Positions 44,497 through 58,271 of a stretch of 64,000 bases of DNA are shown here, one piece after another. The translations under genes and the position numbers were made by a program. Source of the stretch: Diadema setosum (lineage: Eukaryota; Echinodermata; Echinoidea; Diadematoida; Diadematidae); NCBI RefSeq assembly GCF_964275005.1, contig NC_092686.1, forward strand, positions 49,215,627-49,279,626, read 5' to 3'. Position 1 is the stretch's first letter. Each line of letters begins with the position of its first letter. The notes beneath the pieces are model-generated. The model ran no database searches. It was not told where the DNA came from and saw only the letters and a list, made by a program, of their open reading frames with translations.

Positions 44497-45703
44497 TCTC
44501 AGGAACAGGATTCCAAGCATTATGAGCTGATTTCAGGGATTATGGGTTGTAGTTGTTGCATAGTGGACTCCCATTGTCTATAACAAAGTCCTCGGGACCA
44601 GCAGTATTTCTAAACAATGAAATAACATAGGGAAGATAATGTTGCGGCCTGAATTTTTATTTTGCTTTACTGGAATTTCGTTATAATACAAATAGGAGTG
44701 CACTGTAATTTTTTCTTCTTCTATCTTTTCTTTTTTTGTCTCCTTCAGGTGTACTCCTTACTGGTCAATGTTCCTAATGCCAGTGATTGCCATTTGAATA
44801 GCATCATATACCTTGACCTTCACTCTCAATATTCAATCAGCGATTGTCCTTTGATATAAAAAGGCACGCAACATTTTGGTTTGGTAGATTTCCTGTATTC
44901 TTGTGTGAGGCTGTCATTTCTTGTTTCATCACTGCTCCCATGTAACAGACATGACTGTAGTTGCTTTGTCGGTTATTCATTTCCCATCATCATTCAACAA
45001 GAACTTTGTGCACTGGCAGATCCCGAGGGGTGTGCACCAGGCACGCACCCCCATTTTATTTTTTGTTAAAACAAAAGAAATAGAAAAAATGGGGGATGGA
45101 CATGTGCGCCCCCTTTCAATTTGTAAAGGTGCATCACCTTCATGAAAGTACTGGATGTGCATTATGCAGTGAGCCTGTTTCAAAATCGAACAGCGATGTA
45201 ATCATTCTCTGTGTTGAATTTATTAGCTGAAAACTATTGATACTTTCCAGTATACACAACAGTACAGCACAGATTTTTTTAATTTCTGTGTAAATCCTTG
45301 GTTTTCTATGATTTATTTCATTAAAAGTACAATTGTACATTTATAATGTGACATAACATTGGTCGTCCCCATGACAATTCTTTAAAAAAAGTTAATTGTG
45401 ATATGCTGTTTTTAGCATATTTTCCTTTCGTGTTTTATTCACGCCGAGTCACAGTGGTAAACATGTTATCGCGCACATATCAAGAGTACGCGTACTTGTA
45501 ACAAAGGTTCGCGCACTCAGCTTGGCCATGCATCCAGTAAAAACTGATGCATGGCTGGCCATGCATCCAGTAAAAACGGTAAGCACAGGTATGCATGCCC
45601 GTTTACGGCAAGCCAAAAGGAAATACATCCAGTAATATTGTCATCGGGTAACACGATAGAAAAATGGGTTTTTGACAAGAAAATTACCCATTCTATAAAT
45701 CAG

Positions 45704-45862
45704 ATGACGCACATGTCTTTTCGTGCGTCAGTCTGAATATAGTGTGCATGCGTTAACTATGGAATTTAGCCTAAACCCACTCGGCTTCGCCTCGTGGGTT
45801 AAGCATTCCATAGTTACCTTATGCACACAATTCCGACTGACGCACTCAGACCTGTGCGTCAT
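45704..45862. mobile_element. Hairpin MITE in unit 1 (ATGACGCAC ends)
   Basis: ATGACGCACATG at the left and its near complement at the right (GTGCGTCAT), with GTAACTATGGAAT-type inner complements and CCACTCGGC/GCCTCGTGG at the centre. Also in unit 2 (53667-53825) but not in unit 3. Confidence 0.75.
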
Positions 45863-48768
45863 TTATATATATATTTTTTTTATTGTTTTTAATTGTCTCT
45901 ATTGTACCGGTATTTTAATACACTCTGGAAACTGAGAAGTATGCAGGTTACTGGCTGGTTTTGCCACTTGGAATGCAATTTAGCAACATGTACACTTTGT
46001 AGGACTATTTACATGAACAACACTAGTGTATGGTGTCCAGCTAATCATTGCGGGGGGTCCCGTTGTAATTTTTTTTTGGGGGGACATACTATATTTCAAG
46101 ATTCGTTTGCATGAAAATTTACAAAAATTTGGTAATTTGAGCTAAAACATTTATAGGAAAAAGGATTACTTTCCCCCTGTATAAAATAAACTAGCCCAAC
46201 AGAATTTTGTTCTAAATTCAATGGCTATGGTTTAGACCGATAAGATGCCTGATCTTATCAAGGACCTGTTTAGCGGATTTTGTTTGGAGTTTCCCTCTGT
46301 GTAGATTCAGCGTTTCTACTACCTCCTGGTTACAGTAAAGTCATGTACACTGTGCTGGAAAAAATTGAAGAGTGTGACTGGATTCTAATAAATAGTACTA
46401 TGTTCCAATATGCTGGTATTTGATGTGTTTCAAGGTGTATTTTTTAATATGGGCATTCACATGCATGTACAGTATGTGTATGTAAGTTATGTACAGGTGG
46501 ATGATAAAATTTGTGCATGTAAACATCCTAGAGTGCCAGTTGATTATGCTTTGCATAATAGTGCTGTTATTTGATACGTTTGACAGTGAATGTGTTTGTG
46601 CCCGTGCATGTGCGCGCATGTGTGTGTTGGTACATGTGTGTGTTTGTGTATTCATCTCTTACTGATTATTGTTAGGGGCGAGTGGTGAAAATATGTGACC
46701 CTGCACCACAAAACGAACAAAAAGTCGGCAGACATGAATTTTCAGGGGCAGATTATGAAAGAGCAGACTCTAAGCTTTAAAATAATGTATAACTCAATAC
46801 AAATGGACCTTCCTAACCCATCTAAATAATGAAAAGAAAGTACAGTGCTGTACACACTCTGGAAAAGTATTTACTGAGAAAAAGGGGCTTCAAAGGTTAG
46901 GGTCTATTCAAGCTCCGTGCAATCAATGGAACAAAAAACAGGAAGCAAAACTCCCTAGCAACCACTATGAAGGGATTATCGGATTAGGCTGAAATTTTGC
47001 ACAGTAATTAAGGACATGCTGTTAATGGCTGGTACCAACTTTCAGTACAAGGGCATTTTCCTTTCAAAAGTTATCAGTGCAGAGAGATTCCTCTGGTCAG
47101 CGGGATCGAGGCTGCGCAGCCCCTCGTTCAATGCCCGAGCCACCCGGGCGTCACTGAAGGCAGAGTTCGCTGCTGCAATTCTCCAGCCCGCACCCGGCGG
47201 CGGCGGTCCACGGCACTGCGGCCAATAGTTCGGGAAAACGACCGGCATCGCTACTCAGATTGTGTCTAATTACACGTAGATTAAGAGATGACTTACGTGC
47301 AATATAATCTAAATTAGTAATATCAACGGAAATGCTAGGGTTAGGGCACGATCTATCAAAACAAGACGTCAAAATCCAGGTACACTAGCTAAAAGTATGT
47401 AACATGTATTATGTGTATATGCGTTAGTTAATGAAGATGGCGGACAAAAGACAAAAGTACAATTTTTCTTCACGGTCAAAACTCCTCAAATTCCAAGTTG
47501 TGAATGTAAATTTGTCGTTATAATAACATTTTAATGGTAAATTATTTATTTAAAGTCATTTAAAACTGCTAAATGCATTGATATTGTAATTATTATAACA
47601 TCAATCTACTACATGTTAAACTGGCAACATTTCATTTCGCACGCCAGCTGATCCTTGCAAGGCGAGCTCGGAAGGCAGCCAATCAGCACTCAAAATAGCG
47701 AAAGCCCTAGCAACGGCATTTCATTTTCGCCAGCATTAACTAGCTAAGAAAGCAGCTTTTGCTTAAGTTATGGTCTTTTAATATGTTGAATGTCGTAAAA
47801 ACCAAAAATGGAGAAAACGAAGGTCAAAGTTCAGCACTCACTTCAAACATAAGACACATTCTGCAATCACCCATTAACTCCTTGACAACGCTATCAGCCA
47901 AACATCCAATGAAGCTAAAATTTGGCACAAACAGTCTTTACACATGAAACAAGGTCATCACAAAAGAAAAATCAGATTCAATGATATTCAATGGTGTTAT
48001 TATGCAATTAAAAACAATGAAATACAAAGAAAATAACACGTGTTATCGAAGGCACAACACTAAGACTCCTGTCATTAATGACGAGACTACACTGTGTACC
48101 TTCTACAATGGTTTTTGTTTTGTTTTGTTTTGTTTTTTTTTGCAAATCAGTGATTTCTTCACACTCTGAATACATTTTTGCAGTTGTTTCATACATCATA
48201 CAATATGTTTTATAATGTTTGTAATAATAAATTTGGGCTGTTGTGCTCCTCTTTGATGTAACCAAGTAACCAAGTCTTTGGGAGCAGAGCGCCATCTGCG
48301 GCGAAAGTTGTGCCATGGTGATTTTTCTTGAATTTTTCTAACCCTTACCTAATTAGGGTTAAAAATTTTCAACTTTTTCTTGGGAGATAGAAATTTTCTT
48401 TTTTAATATAGTGTAGAACAAGTCTTAAGGCTTATTTTAGATGAAAAAAAAAATTCATTACGTCTACGAAAAAGGATTTTATCAGTGATGCAAGAAGAGC
48501 CTAATTTGGAAAAATTAAAAGACGCAACACCAATTTTGTCCAAAAAATTGCCATATTTTCATTAAAAATAGTCCGTTTGAGCTAATTTTTGGATATGTTA
48601 TAGAAAATGGTATGGGCTTTCTGCCCAGCATTGTTTTAATTTTTCTTCTCTGAAAATAAAATGTGCTATTTTCAGCCCTAGAACAGGCACCTTACTTCTA
48701 TCCTGCGTACAACCCAACTGCATTTTTTGGTTAGGATTGAACATTGAACTTTGACCTGCAGGGGTTAG

Positions 48769-48781
48769 AGGTCAAAGGTCA
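48769..48781 (+). promoter_or_regulatory. DR1 nuclear-receptor-like half-site pair
   Basis: AGGTCAAAGGTCA is a perfect DR1 element (two AGGTCA separated by one base), of the type bound by RXR heterodimers or HNF4. A reversed half site TGACCT lies 14 bases before. In unit 2 (56756-56768) it is part of a longer palindrome. No promoter was identified nearby, so chance occurrence is possible. Confidence 0.3.
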
Positions 48782-49049
48782 TGGGGTTAAGTACTAGCTA
48801 AATAAGGTACAATTCAAAAACCCTAACTAAGTTGAGTTGGAACCGTAACCATGGTAACCAAATAAAGGACCCCCGGGTACCTATAATATCTTGGAAACGC
48901 CCTATATTTCTCGTCTGCAGAAAAATTTCACAAAAAATGGTATAGGATCGATCGGTTATAATTAAATCGTATATTATATCAATTTCAGCTCAAAAAAGTA
49001 AGAAATAAGAAAGTAATAACGATTTTTCTAAGAAAATAGTAGGGTTAGC

Positions 49050-49475
49050 AAAAAAGACCTCTGCGTACCCCAAAAGGGACCGTTTGGTCCCTCATCTGAG
49101 TTTGCGCTTCAGGTACTCAAAGGTCTATTTTGGGGGACTTAAAAGTCCTTTTTGGGGGATGGTCTTTTTTGGGGTACCTAAAGGTCTTTTTGTAAAAAGA
49201 CCTTTAGGTACCCCAAAAAAGACCATCCCCCAAAAAGGACTTTTAAGTCCCCCAAAATAGACCTCTGAGAACCTGAAAAAAAAAGACCTTTAGGTACCCC
49301 AAAAAAGACCTCTGCGTACCCCAAAAGGGACCGCTTGGTCCCTCATCTGAGTTTGCGCTTCAGGTACTCAAAGGTCTATTTTGGGGGACTTAAAAGTCCT
49401 TTTTGGGGGATGGTCTTTTTTGGGGTACCTAAAGGTCTTTTTGTTAAAAAAAAAAAAAAAAAAGACCTTTAGGTA
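49050..49475. repeat. Palindromic hairpin modules, unit 1
   Basis: A module running from CAGGTACTCAAAGGTC to GGTACCTAAAGGTC (about 82 bases) is followed four bases later by its own reverse complement, then by another forward module. A GGGACCGTTTGGTCCC mini-hairpin precedes each forward module. Two forward and one reverse module, ending in an A run. Confidence 0.9.
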
Positions 49476-50985
49476 CTCAGGGACCAACTTGACATTTTGG
49501 TATCATGTTGTACGGGAAATGTTCTAGTTTCTGATGATATCAACAATATTTCGAAAAACAATCTACAAAATGTGAAATTTTGAAGAGAAAGGTCGGATGT
49601 CTCTAAAGTTGACAAAAACTTACGTCTGATCGAAGACCAAATCCCCTTCGTTTACGGCGAAAATGACTGTAGTTCTTTTGGCGATCGTGTCTAAGAAATT
49701 CTGCGTTGAACCCTAATAGTACACACATTGTCTCCCAGACGCGTAAACAGCCTCGTTACCAAGACACCAGATCGAAATACGCGTTGTTCGCGCGCGATTG
49801 GTCAACTGCGCGCGCGCGCCGGAGACCCTTGTTTACAAGCCATCTACGTGTTATACTATATGGGGATTGCTGCATAACAGCAGCGGCCGCGGTGTGTGTA
49901 GTGCTAGTGTAGGCTTACCGCATGCAACACACGTATCGTGACTGCTGTTCAGTACGGAAATGTGACATTTTTCCGCTTTGTTAGACTGTTTTTTAGCAAG
50001 TTGAGGTAGAAATTGGAAGCCTTAAAATCAACACACAAGAGGAAAAGAAGGTCACATTTATCATCATGCAATTTCGAAGAAGGATCAAGCTGAAATCACG
50101 GCATCAAGGAGTACCTGTTCACTGTCGATTCTGCTGGTACTGTTGTGCGTGTTGTGCGTACACCTGATCACGGCAATCGCGAATCTTGAGCTGATTACGG
50201 TAGGTTTTGTGCTTTTCAAACGTCGTATTTCCGTAAATTTGTTGATGTAAAAATGATGTCAAATCAATTACAGCTCCTTTGCTTACTTATCATCCTTCAT
50301 GAGTATGTAAGTTACCTCAACTATACGCAATTCCCCCACAATGATCGATTTGTTGTGTCAGTAATCTAATAACAGCAAATTGTGCCTGTAGCATGTTAGT
50401 CTGTACGAAGGAACAGCTGATCACGGCGATCGTGAATCTTGAGCTGATTACGATAGGTTATGTGCTTTTAAAACTTTGTTTTTCAGTAAATGTGTGGGTG
50501 TAAAAATTTATTCCAAACCCATAATGGCTCCTTGACTTATTTTTTTTCTTTTCTGGGTACTTAGAATTGCCTCAGCTAAACGCAATTCCCCCACAACGAT
50601 CGATTTGTTGTAACACTCACACTGTCACAGCACAAATTGTGGCTGTTTTCTACATGTACTTCACTCAACATTCCCCGCTTGTACAGTTGCAGAAAATAAT
50701 GAACGAACTTTCCTTGCATGTTTGTCCATATTTTCTTTCAAGGTAGGGCCTACCTGTAAACGCAAGCTTATTTTGAACCTATGATTAGAACAAGAAGCGA
50801 ATTTTTCCTCACATTTATCGTAATATTGGTATTTAGTGTGGTTTTAACAGGTGGTACTGTACGTCGTGTGAGTATTCCAATCTGGAAAAGTTGTCAATCC
50901 TAGCGTGAATTATCAATCATATCAAGCAAACTATATGTACGTAGCTGTAGTAACATCAGCTTTCGTTCTCGAAGTGTTCAAATTA

Positions 50986-51054
50986 ACATTAACTTGTCTA
51001 TGGTGTCTACACATTGCAATGTGTACTTTGTAGACACCGTAGACAAGTTAATGT
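50986..51054. repeat. Hairpin in unit 2 (26 bp arms)
   Basis: ACATTAACTTGTCTATGG on the left pairs with its complement ending at 51054. The unit 3 version (60029-60104) is complete. Confidence 0.85.
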
Positions 51055-51342
51055 ACAAGGTAGGCAACCTACTAGAAATTATCTGTATACACTGTGTCGA
51101 ATGTAGTCACGACAATTACACAAGAAAGAACAATAAATAGACTCGTATATTTGAAGTTTTGATATTCTATAAATTTAGCACTTTCAATAGCAGGGATGAC
51201 TGACACCTACAAAATATTTATTGCATAGAATTTCTACTTCATAATTTTACACACCTCAGTTTTATTGCTGTGGATTATCACTATTGTGATGAGTTGTAAT
51301 TACATGTATTGTCTTTCTCGTCAAAATCTATGGTTAATGCAG

Positions 51343-51502
51343 GTGGCCGATGCGAGAAGAGGTCCAGGGGTCCATCATGCTGTCCGCTTCCTGTTTCGTT
51401 GTAGGGGCCCACTCTAAGTGTACATGCACATCTTCCTGGGTGAAGTCTGGTGTGAAGTCCTGTGATGTCGAGCTTCTTCCAACTTCTGTCTCCAACATGA
51501 AG
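51343..51502 (+). other. Exon-like block in unit 2, also at 60381-60540 in unit 3
   Basis: Acceptor TTAATGCAG at the left and donor ATGAAG/GTACGA at the right frame a 160-base block. The fully open frame (containing KCTCTSSWV) would join in phase to the downstream block at 52305, but differences between units 2 and 3 change its residues (P/L, Q/H, G/E, C/F, F/L). A second frame shows some silent changes but meets a stop. Probably a decayed or non-coding exon. Confidence 0.3.
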
Positions 51503-53666
51503 GTACGACTACATGTACTGTTTAAGGTGATTTTATGATTGTGTAGAGATATTTTTTAAGCTGTATGGTAGGGGTACCACCTATCGGCAGGGTACCTTTC
51601 CATCGGCACCCTGCATATCATGGCTGTTTACGTATAGAACGAAAAGGTTCACGCGGGATTAAGTGTCATTAGCTATACAGACAATAAAAACGAAGAAACG
51701 ATAATCAAAGTCAAAAACAAACTAACAAACCAAGCGAAAAATTACACATCCCCTCAGCAACGACGCATGGCTGTGAAATTTACGTGTATTACCTATGCCG
51801 TGAAATTCACGTGTATTACCTATGCTGTGAAATTCACGTGTATTACCTATGGAGGGGAGGGGTGCCGATCGCAAGGTACCCTTTTTAACTGCGCGAAGAA
51901 AACAGAACGCACGCACTAAAATTGCGCTATCTTAAAACGGAGATTCATAACGAGATGGTCACGACATTCAAAATTGCAGTATTTATGGCGTATTTGAGGT
52001 AAGAATTAGGCAAATTTGTGCTATATTTTTAGGATAAACAAGCTACAGATCCTTAGGGTGACAATAGGTGGTACCCCCAACCCTACATTTTTTTTTCTTA
52101 CATTCAAAGTCTCAGAAAGATCTCACGCAGATATTGGTCAAAGTGGACAAAATGTTGACTGGTTCATTTTGCTGTTTAAGTGAGATGCGAAATATCTCAT
52201 AAATTTGATTTTTTTTTTCCAGTGGATACATGATTACAGCTGTATGTGGCATTTTTAATGTAAATAATGACACTGACATGGTGATAAATACTCTAATCTT
52301 TGCAGGTACACCTAAGTCTCCTCGACGAGAGAATCCTGTGGCTCTTCGCTGGAAAAGTACGGCATCTCTCGAGGTTCCACGGCAACAATGAGCACACTAC
52401 CAGGCAGCTTGCATGGCATCTTGAGACGTTTTGGGGAAGCTTAGAACCGCAGTCCTAATCTCAGGAACAGGATTCCAAGCATTATGAGCTGATTTCAGGG
52501 ATTATGGGTTGTAGTTGTTGCATAGTGGACTCCCATTGTCTATAACAAAGTCCTCGGGACCAGCAGTATTTCTAAACAATGAAATAACATAGGGAAGATA
52601 ATGTTGCGGCCTGAATTTTAATTTTGCTTTACTGGAATTTCGTTATAATACAAATAGGAGTGCACTGTAATTTTTTCTTCTTCTATCTTTTCTTTTTTTG
52701 TCTCCTTCAAGTGTACTCCTTACTGGTCAATGTTCCTAATGCCAGTGATTGCCATTTGAATAGCATCATATACCTTGACCTTCACTCTCAATATTCAATC
52801 AGCGATTGTCCTTTGATATAAAAAGGCACGCAACATTTTGGTTTGGTAGATTTCCTGTATTCTTGTGTGAGGGTGTCATTTCTTGTTTCATCACTGCTCC
52901 CATGTAACAGACATGACTGTAGTTGCTTTGTCGGTTATTCATTTCCCATCATCATTCAACAAGAACTTTGTGCACTGGCAGATCCCGAGGGGTGTGCACC
53001 AGGCACGCACCCCCATTTCATTTTTTGTTAAAACAAAAGAAATAAGAACAAATGGGGGATGGACATGTGCGCCCCCTTTCAATTTGTAAAGGTGCATCAC
53101 CTTCATGAAAGTACTGAATGTGCATCATGCAGTGAGCCTGTTTCAAAATCGAACAGCGATGTAATCATTCTCTGTGTTGAATTTATTAGCTGAAAACTAT
53201 TGATACTTTCCAGTATACACAACAGTACAGCACAGATTTTTTTAATTTCTGTGTAAATCCTTGGTTTTCTATGATTTATTTCATTAAAAGTACAATTGTA
53301 CATTTATAATGTGACATAACATTGGTCGTCCACATGACAATTCTTTATAAAAAGTTATTTGTGATATGCTGTTTTTAGCATATTTTCCTTTCGTGTTTTA
53401 TGCACACCGAGTCACAGTGGTAAACATGTTATCGCGCACTTAGCAAGAGTACGCGTACTTGTAACAAAGGTTCGCGCACTCAGCTTGGCCATGCATCCAG
53501 TAAAAACTGATGCATGGCTGGCCATGCATCCAGTAAAAACGGTAAGCACAGGTATGCATGCCCGTTTACGGCAAGCCAAAAGGAAATACATCCAGTAATT
53601 TTGTCATCGGGTAACACGATAGAAAAATGGGTTTTTGACAAGAAAATTACCCATTCTATAAATCAG

Positions 53667-53825
53667 ATGACGCATATGTCTTTTCGTGCGTCAGTCTGAA
53701 TATAGTGTGCATGCGGTAACTATGGAATTTAGCCTAAACCCACTCGGCTTCGCCTCGTGGGTTAAGCATTCCATAGTTACCTTTTGCACACAATTCCGAC
53801 TGACGCACTCAGACCTTTGCGTCAT
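53667..53825. mobile_element. Hairpin MITE in unit 2
   Basis: Counterpart of 45704-45862 with a few substitutions. Confidence 0.75.
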
Positions 53826-56800
53826 TTATATATTGTTTTTTATTGTTTTAAATTGTCTCTATTGTACCGGTATTTTAATACACTCTGGAAACTGAGAAGT
53901 ATGCAGGTTACTGGCTGGTTTTGCCACTTGGAATGCAATTTAGCAACATGTACACTTTGTAGGACTATTTACATGAACAACACTAAGTGTATGGTGTCCA
54001 GCTAATCATTGCGGGGGGTCCCGTTGTAATTTTTTTGGGGGACATACTGTATTTCAAGATTCGTTTGCATGAAAATTTACAAAAATTTGGTAATTTGGGC
54101 TAAAATATTTATAGGAAAAAGGATTACTTTCCCCCTGTATAAAATGAACTAGCCCAACAGAATTTTGTTCTAAATTCAATGGCTATGGTTTAGACCGATA
54201 AGATGCCTGATCTTATCAAGGACCTGTTAAGCGGATCTTGTTTGGAGTTTCCCTCTGTGTAGATTCAGCGTTTCTACTACCTCCTGGTTACAGTAAAGTC
54301 ATGTACACTGTGCTGGAAAAAATTGAAGAGTGTGACTGGATTCTAATAAATAGTACTATGTTCCAATATGCTGGTATTTGATGTGTTTCAAGGTGTATTT
54401 TTTAATATGGGCATTCACATGCATGTACAGTATGTGTATGTAAGTTATGTACAGGTGGATGATAAAATTTGTGCATGTAAACATCCTAGAGTGCCAGTTG
54501 ATTATGCTTTGCATAATAGTGCTGTTATTTGATACGTTTGACAGTGAATGTGTTTGTGCCCGTGCATGTGCGCGCATGTGTGTGTTGGTACATGTGTGTG
54601 TTTGTGTATTCATCTCTTACTGATTATTGTAAGGGGCGAGTGGTGAAAATATGTGACCCTGCACCACAAAACGAACAAAAAGTCGGCAGACATGAATTTT
54701 CAGGGGCAGATTCTGAAAGAGCAGACTCTAAGCTTTAAAATAATGTGTAACTCAATACAAATGGACCTTCCTAACCCATCTAAATAATGAAAAGAAAGTA
54801 CAGTGCTGTACACACTCTGGAAAAGTATTTACTGAGAAAAAGGGGCTTCAAAGGTTAGGGTCTATTCAAGCTCCGTGCAATGAATGGAACAAAAAACAGG
54901 AAGCAAAACTCCCTAGCAACCACTATGAAGGGATTATCGGATTAGGCTGAAATTTTGCACAGTAGTTAAGGACATGCTGTTAATGGCTGGTACCAACTTT
55001 CAGTACAAGGGCATTTTCCTTTCAAAAGTTATCAGTGCAGAGAGATTCCTCTGGTCAGCGGGATCGAGACTGCGCAACCCCTCGTTCAATGTCCGAGCCA
55101 CCCGGGCGTCACTCAAGGCAGAGTTCGCTGCCGCAGTTCTCCAGCCCGCACCCGGCGACGGCGGTCCACGGCACTGCGGCCGATAGTTCGGGAAAACGAC
55201 CGGCATCGCTACTCAGATTGTGTCTAATTACACGTAGATTAAGAGATGACTTACGTGCAATATAATCTAAATTAGTAATATCAACGGAAATGCTAGGGTT
55301 AGGGCACGATCTATCAAAACAAGATGTCAAAAATCCAGGTACACTAGCTAAAAGTATGTAACATGTATTATGTGTATATAATGCGTTAGTTCGGTGTGGT
55401 GCGGAAATGAAGATGGCGGACAAAAGACAAAAGTACAATTTTTCTTCACGGTCAAAACTCCTCAAATTCCAAGTTGTGAATGTAAATTTGTCGTTATAAT
55501 AACTTTTTAATGGTAAATTATTTATTTAAAGTCATTTAAAACTGCTAAATGCATTGATATTGTAATTATTATAACATCAATCTACTATATGTTAAACTGG
55601 CAACATTACATTTCGCACGCCAGCTGATCCTTGCAAGGCGAGCTCGGAAGGCAGCCAATCAGCACTCAAAATAGCGAAAGCCCTAGCAACGGCATTTCAT
55701 TTTCGCCAGCATTAACTAGCTAAGAAAGCAGCTTTTGCTTAAGTTATGGTCTTCTAATATGTTGAATGTCGTAAAAACCAAAAATGGAGAAAACGAAGGT
55801 CAAAGTTCAGCACTCACTTCAAACATAAGACACATATTCTGCATTGCAATCACCCATTAACTCCTTGACAACGCTATCAGCCAAACATCCAATGAAGCTA
55901 AAATTTGGTACAAACAGTCTTTACACATGAAACAAGGTCATCACAAAAGAAGAATCAGATTCAATGATATTCAATGGTGTTATTACGCAATTAAAAACAA
56001 TGAAATACAAAGAAAATAACACGTGTTATCGAAGGCATAACACTAAGACTCCTGTCATTAATGACGAGACTACACTGTGCACCTTCTACAATGGTTTTTG
56101 TTTTGTTGTTTTTTTTTGCAAATCAGTGATTTCTTCACACTCTGAATACATTTTTGCAGTTGTTTCATATACATCATACAATATGTTTTATAATGTTTGT
56201 AATAATAAATTTGGGCTGTTGTGCCCCTCTTTGATGTAATCAAGTAACCAAGTAACCAAGTCTTTGGGAGCAGAGCGCCATCTGCGGCGAAAGTTGTGCC
56301 ATGGTGATTTTTCTTGAATTTTTCTAACCCTTACCTAATTAGGGTTAAAAATTTTCAACTTTTTCTTGGGAGATAGAAATTTTCTTTTTTAATATAGTGT
56401 AGAACAAGTCTTAAGGCTTATTTTAGATGAAAAAAAAAATCATTACGTCTACGAAAAAGGATTTTATCAGTGATGCAAGAAGAGCCTAATTTGGAAAAAT
56501 TAAAAGACGCAACACCACTTTTGTCCAAAAAATTGCCATATTTTCGTTAAAAATAGTCCGTTTGAGCTAATTTTTGGATATGTTATAGAAAATGGTATGG
56601 GCTTTCTGCCCAGCATTGTTTTAAATTTTTTTCTCTGAAAATAAAATGTGCTATTTTCAGCCCTAGAACAGGCACCTTATACTTTTATCCTGCATACAAC
56701 CCAACTGCATTTTTTGGTTAGGATTGAACATTGAACTTTGACCTGCAGGGGCTGCAGGTCAAAGGTCATGGGGTTAAGTACTAGCTAAATAAGGTACAAT

Positions 56801-57039
56801 TCAAAAACCCTAACTAAGTTGAGTTGGAACCGTAACCATGGTAACCAAATAAAGGACCCCCGGGTACCTATAATATCTTGGAAACGCCCTATATTTCTCG
56901 TCTGCAGAAAAATTTCACAAAAAATGGTATAGGATCGATCGGTTATAATTAAATCGTATATTATATCAATTTCAGCTCAAAAAAGTAAGAAATAAGAAAG
57001 TAATAACGATTTTTCTAAGAAAATAGTAGGGTTAGCAAA

Positions 57040-57630
57040 AAAGACCTCTGCGTACCCCAAAAGGGACCGTTTGGTCCCTCATCTGAGTTTGCGCTTCAGG
57101 TACTCAAAGGTCTATTTTGGGGGACTTAAAAGTCCTTTTTGGGGGATGGTCTTTTTTGGGGTACCTAAAGGTCTTTTTGTAAAAAGACCTTTAGGTACCC
57201 CAAAAAAGACCATCCCCCAAAAAGGACTTTTAAGTCCCCCAAAATAGACCTTTGAGTACCTGAAAAAAAGAGACCTTTAGGTACCCCAAAAAAGACCTCT
57301 GCGTACCCCAAAAAGGACCATTTGATCCCTCATCTGAGTTTGCGCTTCAGGTACTCAAAGGTCTATTTTGGGGGACTTAAAAGTCCTTTTTGGGGGATGG
57401 TCTTTTTTGGGGTACCTAAAGGTCTTTTTTTGTAAAAAGACCTTTAGGTACCCCAAAAAAGACCTCTGTGTACCCCAAAAGGGACCGTTAGGTCCCTCAT
57501 CTGAGTTTGCGCTTCAGGTACTCAAAGGTCTATTTTGGGGGACTTAAAAGTCCTTTTTGGGGGATGGTCTTTTTTGGGGTACCTAAAGGTCTTTTTGTAA
57601 AAAAAAAAAAAAAAAAAGACCTTTAGGTTC
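57040..57630. repeat. Palindromic hairpin modules, unit 2 (expanded)
   Basis: Same structure as 49050-49475 but with three forward modules (starting about 57097, 57347 and 57516) and one reverse module (57178-57262). It ends in an A run joined to the CTCAGGGACC tail. Confidence 0.9.
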
Positions 57631-58271
57631 TCAGGGACCAACTTGACATTTTGGTATCATGTTGTACGGGAAATGTTCTAGTTTCTGATGATATCAACAA
57701 TATTTCGAAATACAATCTACAAAATGTGAAATTTTGAAGAGAAAGGTGGGATGTCAGTCTCAAAAGTTGACAAAAATCTTACGTCTGAAGACCAAATCCC
57801 CTTCGTTTACGTCGAAAATGACTGTTCTTTTGGCTATCGTGTCTAAGAAATTCTGCGTTGAACCCTAGTACCCACATTTGTCTCCCAGACGCGTAAACAG
57901 CCTCGTTACCAAGACACCAGATCGAAATACGCGTTGTTCGCGCGCGATTGGTCAACTGCGCGCGCGCGCCGGAGACCCTTGTTTACAAGCCATCTACGTG
58001 TTATACTATGGGGATTGCTGCATAACAGCAGCGGCCGCGGTGTACGTGTGTATTTGTAGTGCTAGTGTAGGCTTACCGCATGCAACACACGTATCGTGAC
58101 TGCTGTTCAGTACGGAAATGTGACATTTTTCCGCTTTGCTAGACTGTTTTTTAGCAAGTTGAGGTAGAAATTAGAAGCCTTAAAATCAACACACAAGAGG
58201 AAAAGAAGGTCACATTTATCATCATGCAATTTCGAAGAAGGATCAAGCTGAAATCACGGCATCAAGGAGTA

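Larger units (their letters stand above)
43522..50105 (+). repeat. Large tandem unit 1 (6.6 kb)
   Basis: From GAGTACCTGTTCACTG to CATCAAG, this matches unit 2 nearly base for base apart from one major difference: about 1.4 kb present in unit 2 (50575-51935) is missing here, where GCCTCAGCTTC joins AAACGGAGATTC near 43975. It carries a ~230 bp internal direct repeat (GATCACGGC(A/G)ATCG block at 43580 and 43809), a CAGTGGACTC-type MITE (about 44562-44706), a hairpin MITE (45704-45862), hairpin modules and a tail. No open frame longer than about 100 codons and no recognisable protein. Confidence 0.9.
50106..58266 (+). repeat. Large tandem unit 2 (8.2 kb, the fullest copy)
   Basis: The complete form of the unit. 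It begins at the uninterrupted Harbinger target (CATCAAG/GAGTACC), so it serves as the empty site. Beyond unit 1 it holds 50575-51935, which includes a second pair of the internal direct repeat (ACGCAATTCCCCCACAA at about 50328 and 50579), a hairpin (50986-51054) and an exon-like block (51343-51502). No convincing gene. Confidence 0.9.

Noticed and set aside
44977-45183. Minus-strand frame overlapping the frames at 44881-45145
   Set aside because: Shadow frames in low-complexity C/G-run sequence present in all units; no motif.
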